Source of the DNA: Actinomycetota bacterium
GTDB taxonomy: Bacteria; Actinomycetota; Actinomycetes; Actinomycetales; Microbacteriaceae
NCBI GenBank assembly: GCA_009702645.1
Contig: WLHO01000014.1
Span: forward strand, 1 to 11,784
Reading direction: 5' to 3'
Length of the DNA: 11,784 nt
Part shown: positions 9,641 through 11,784 of the stretch, piece after piece
Layout: every line of letters begins with the position of its first letter
Position numbering within the stretch: the first letter of the stretch is position 1
Program-made: the position numbers and the translations under genes
The notes under the pieces: model-generated
Told to the model about the DNA's origin: nothing
The model's input: only the letters and a program-made list of their open reading frames with translations
The model's database searches: none

Positions 9641-10471
9641 GTGAAGCGCCCTGGTTCCAAAAAGCTTCCCGGAGAAAAGCTACAGCGTGCACGACTGAAC
9701 ACTTTAGCTAAAGCCCCGAGACGAATCACTAGGCGTGAACTTGATAATTCCTTGATGGGCCGGATGATTTCTTCTAGGCGAGCAAAGCGCTTAGTTGCCT
9801 CTTTGAGTGTTGGTTCAATTTCAATCCTCTTGGTGCTGGTTGCGGTTGCAACTTTCTCACCGGCTTTGGCAATCAAAGAAATATCTGTAACGGGAACAGA
9901 TCGAATTCAGCCGGAGCTTATTTCAAAAGCGCTGCAGTCACACATCGGAACTCCGCTGCCACTTTTAAACGAACAAGAAGTTGCGAAATCGCTGTCTAGT
10001 TTCGCTCTCATAGAGTCATTTTCTGCAATCGCTCTTCCTCCAAACGGTTTGCAGGTGAAAATCTCCGAGCGACAAGCCATCAGTATTGTGAACGTAAAAG
10101 GGGAGCGCTGGCTTTTTGACCCAGCTGGTGTTCGGGTGGCTCAGGCAAGCGGTTCAGATGCACTTCCAGAGATTCTGATTAGCGAGGACCCAAGAAACTC
10201 GCAAAGGTTTAGAAATGCAATTGATGTCCTGATGGCTCTTCCTGAAGACTTGCTAGACCAGGTGGAGTTTATTGAAGCTCGATCCAAGGACGATGTCCAG
10301 ATGAGCCTTCGATCTTCTAGGGACCAGAGAATCATCTGGGGTGATAGTTCCGATTCAGTTTTGAAGTCAAAGGTGCTGCAAGCGCTGATGCTGAACCATC
10401 GGAAAAGCCAGTCGGTGACCTTTGATGTTTCATCACCGAATGCCCCTGTTGTCCGATTCGACAACTTTTAG
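9641..10471 (+). CDS. ftsQ: Divisome protein FtsQ (bitopic, POTRA domain)
   Basis: Single-pass membrane protein that links cytoplasmic and external divisome parts, normally through FtsB/FtsL-type partners. The 276 residues have a strongly basic cytoplasmic N-terminus (about 1-50, with KAPRRITRRE and SSRRAKR), one membrane segment at about 51-76, then a POTRA domain beginning IKEISVTGTDRIQPE (from 78) and running to about 150, and an FtsQ-type C-terminal domain containing WLFDPAGVRVAQ and ending VVRFDNF. I chose the GTG at 9641, 4 nt after the murC stop; possible ribosome sites are AAGGAT at 9625-9630 and the very close AGGAAA at 9635-9640. FtsQ sequences diverge greatly, so the call rests on topology, the POTRA pattern and the place between murC and ftsZ. 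Confidence 0.92.
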   Translation: MKRPGSKKLPGEKLQRARLNTLAKAPRRITRRELDNSLMGRMISSRRAKRLVASLSVGSISILLVLVAVATFSPALAIKEISVTGTDRIQPELISKALQSHIGTPLPLLNEQEVAKSLSSFALIESFSAIALPPNGLQVKISERQAISIVNVKGERWLFDPAGVRVAQASGSDALPEILISEDPRNSQRFRNAIDVLMALPEDLLDQVEFIEARSKDDVQMSLRSSRDQRIIWGDSSDSVLKSKVLQALMLNHRKSQSVTFDVSSPNAPVVRFDNF

Positions 10472-10490
10472 ACACGCCCGTACGCGTTAC

Positions 10491-10525
10491 GCCACAAAAG
10501 GGCTATCTAGGCCTATTTTTTTGGC
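10491..10525 (+). terminator. Possible terminator-like or attenuator hairpin downstream of ftsQ
   Basis: An imperfect hairpin: GGCT (10501-10504) pairs with GGCC (10510-10513) around an ATCTA loop, AAAAG (10496-10500) can pair with the following T-run, and the outer GCCA (10491-10494) matches TGGC (10522-10525). Seven T residues at 10516-10522 follow the GC core. The core is only four pairs, one of them a G-U, so it would be a weak terminator, possibly partial, letting some upstream transcription reach ftsZ. Confidence 0.3.
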
Positions 10526-10617
10526 GCGGAGTTCAAAAAGCCGTAGAGCTTAAGCCTAAAGCTGAGCTTGAAGGTTTGTCGTTCCGCAGTGATTTAGATA
10601 AGTCACACCGATATTTG

Positions 10618-10623
10618 AAGGAG
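10618..10623 (+). promoter_or_regulatory. Ribosome binding site of ftsZ
   Basis: AAGGAG lies 4 nt before the ATG at 10628. It is a strong Shine-Dalgarno match, slightly close to the start, fitting a highly translated gene that is not coupled to its upstream neighbour. Confidence 0.8.
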
Positions 10624-10627
10624 CATC

Positions 10628-11784
10628 ATGGGTCTGAACCAGAACTACCTGGCCGTTATAAAGGTCGTTGGAGTTGGTGGAGGTGGAGTCAACGCACTCA
10701 ACCGCATGATTGAATCCGGTTTGCGCGGCGTTGAGTTCGTAGCGATCAACACAGATGCTCAGGCTCTTTTGATGAGCGAAGCACACGTGAAGCTTGACAT
10801 TGGTAGAGACCTAACCCGCGGCCTTGGAGCTGGAGCTGACCCAGAAATTGGTAAGCGTGCAGCCGAAGATCACGAAGAGGAAATGGAAGCTGCCCTTCGC
10901 GGTTCCGACATGGTTTTTGTAACAGCAGGCGAAGGCGGAGGAACCGGTACCGGTGCTGCACCGATTGTTGCTCGTGTAGCAAAGCGCGTTGGAGCGCTAA
11001 CTGTTGGTGTTGTCACCAAGCCATTTGGTTTTGAAGGCAAGCGCAGAATGCAGCAGGCCGAGCGCGGCATTGAGGCACTTCGTGCCGAGGTAGACACTTT
11101 GATTGTTGTCCCTAACCAGAGACTTTTGGAAATCGCAAACAAGTCTGTTTCCGTCGTTGAGGCCTTCAACACTGCCGATGATGTACTTCGCGCTGGTGTG
11201 CAGGGTATTACCGATCTGATTACTACCCCAGGCCTTATCAACTTGGACTTTGCAGACGTTAAATCAGTTATGCAAGGAGCAGGTTCTGCCCTTATGGGTA
11301 TCGGAACAGCCAAGGGTGAAGACCGCGCAATTCGCGCTGCAGAGATGGCAGTTTCGTCTCCACTACTTGAAGCAAGCATTGATGGAGCACACGGTGTTCT
11401 GCTTCTGGTTCAGGGTGCATCTGATCTAGGACTTCATGAAATCGATGAGGCAGCAAGACTTGTCCAGGAAGCTGTTAGCCCAGAGGCAAACATCATCTAC
11501 GGAACCACAATCGATGACACTCTCGGAGACGAAGTCCGCATCACAGTTATTGCGGCTGGCTTCGATGGCGGTCTGCCAAAGGCTCGTAAGAGCCCAAGAA
11601 CAGTTTTTGCAGAAGTTGAACAACCACTTCCGCCAGTTGTTCCAGTTGCCGCTCCAACTGTGGAATCAATGTCCTTCTTTGACACTCCGGCTATCGAGGT
11701 TGCGCAGGAGCCGGTGCCGATGCCGGTTCAGAGTTTCGCAATGGATTACGCAGAAGATCTTGAGATTGAAATCGATCAGTCACC
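10628..11784 (+). CDS. ftsZ: Cell division GTPase FtsZ, truncated by the right window edge
   Basis: Tubulin-like GTPase that polymerises into the Z ring and recruits the divisome. The frame is open from the ATG at 10628 to the window edge, giving 385 codons; the stop lies outside. The short N-terminus [20 protein letters not shown] leads into the nucleotide-binding fold, the tubulin signature GGGTGTG is at 103-109, and the T7 loop [11 protein letters not shown] with the following [10 protein letters not shown] is intact, so a functional GTPase is expected. The globular core ends near [14 protein letters not shown] (about residues 305-320). After that comes a Pro/Val-rich variable linker and then an acidic stretch (EDLEIEIDQ) at the window end. 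The C-terminal peptide that binds partners such as SepF lies beyond the window. The start is supported by AAGGAG just upstream. Confidence 0.97.
   Translation, partial: MGLNQNYLAVIKVVGVGGGGVNALNRMIESGLRGVEFVAINTDAQALLMSEAHVKLDIGRDLTRGLGAGADPEIGKRAAEDHEEEMEAALRGSDMVFVTAGEGGGTGTGAAPIVARVAKRVGALTVGVVTKPFGFEGKRRMQQAERGIEALRAEVDTLIVVPNQRLLEIANKSVSVVEAFNTADDVLRAGVQGITDLITTPGLINLDFADVKSVMQGAGSALMGIGTAKGEDRAIRAAEMAVSSPLLEASIDGAHGVLLLVQGASDLGLHEIDEAARLVQEAVSPEANIIYGTTIDDTLGDEVRITVIAAGFDGGLPKARKSPRTVFAEVEQPLPPVVPVAAPTVESMSFFDTPAIEVAQEPVPMPVQSFAMDYAEDLEIEIDQS

Larger units (their letters stand above)
10472..10627 (+). promoter_or_regulatory. ftsQ-ftsZ intergenic region, probable ftsZ promoter and 5' leader
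   Basis: This 156-bp stretch is the only real gap in the cluster, and no small coding frame with a ribosome site is evident. It holds the hairpin with T-run described separately, an 8-bp palindrome GCTTAAGC at 10548-10555, an AAGCT-G-AGCTT inverted repeat at 10559-10569 and two copies of GAGCTT at 10546-10551 and 10564-10569. A possible promoter is TTGTCG at 10576-10581 with GATAAG at 10598-10603 (16-nt spacing); both boxes are poor matches, so the exact site is a guess. That ftsZ has its own promoter here is inferred from the gap and from the common presence of dedicated ftsZ promoters in other bacteria. Confidence 0.4.

Noticed and set aside
9358..9876. A 172-codon minus-strand open frame across the murC-ftsQ junction
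   Set aside because: It overlaps two well-supported genes and shows no domain; the murC C-terminal motifs and ftsQ membrane segment explain the sequence.
10870..11379. A 169-codon minus-strand open frame inside ftsZ
   Set aside because: The + strand encodes unmistakable FtsZ motifs across the same bases; the antisense product is Ser/Pro/Ala-rich and resembles no family I know.
1..11784. A hidden novel system, mobile element, CRISPR array or RNA gene
   Set aside because: Nearly all bases belong to ten recognised dcw genes with intact motifs; no transposase, repeat array, tRNA-like fold or foreign-looking segment was seen, and the only 156-bp gap is too small for more than regulatory sites.

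Overview
The window is a contiguous piece of a division and cell wall (dcw) cluster, all on the + strand. Gene order is ftsI(3' end)-murE-murF-mraY-murD-ftsW-murG-murC-ftsQ-ftsZ(5' part), the order typical of Actinobacteria, with murC next to ftsQ and no murB or ddl between murC and ftsZ. Base composition looks close to 50% GC by eye (not computed), low for an actinobacterium. Together with the protein sequences this suggests a small-genome aquatic Microbacteriaceae lineage (Rhodoluna/Aquiluna-like). That placement is inference; the phylum-level call is much firmer.

Layout: positions 2-481 encode the C-terminal end of the septal transpeptidase FtsI (PBP3 class). Positions 482-9636 carry seven Mur/Mra enzymes plus FtsW with essentially no space between genes: most junctions are 4-nt ATGA, GTGA or TTGA stop/start overlaps. 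FtsQ follows at 9641-10471. A 156-bp gap (10472-10627) is the only real intergenic region. It holds a hairpin followed by a T-run, short repeats and probably the ftsZ promoter. FtsZ begins at 10628 behind a good ribosome binding site and runs off the right edge after 385 codons.

How the genes work together: MurC, MurD, MurE and MurF add L-Ala, D-Glu, the third-position residue and D-Ala-D-Ala in turn to UDP-MurNAc in the cytoplasm. MraY moves phospho-MurNAc-pentapeptide onto undecaprenyl phosphate (lipid I). MurG adds GlcNAc (lipid II). FtsW polymerises lipid II at the septum and FtsI cross-links it. FtsQ is the bitopic divisome linker and FtsZ forms the cytoplasmic ring. All eight internal genes look intact, with their signature motifs present.

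I see no mobile element, CRISPR array, RNA gene or unrecognised gene, and nothing I would call a new system. The points most worth a second look are the altered third-residue pocket of MurE, the non-coding segment before ftsZ, a cysteine pair in an external MraY loop and a short, basic FtsW tail.
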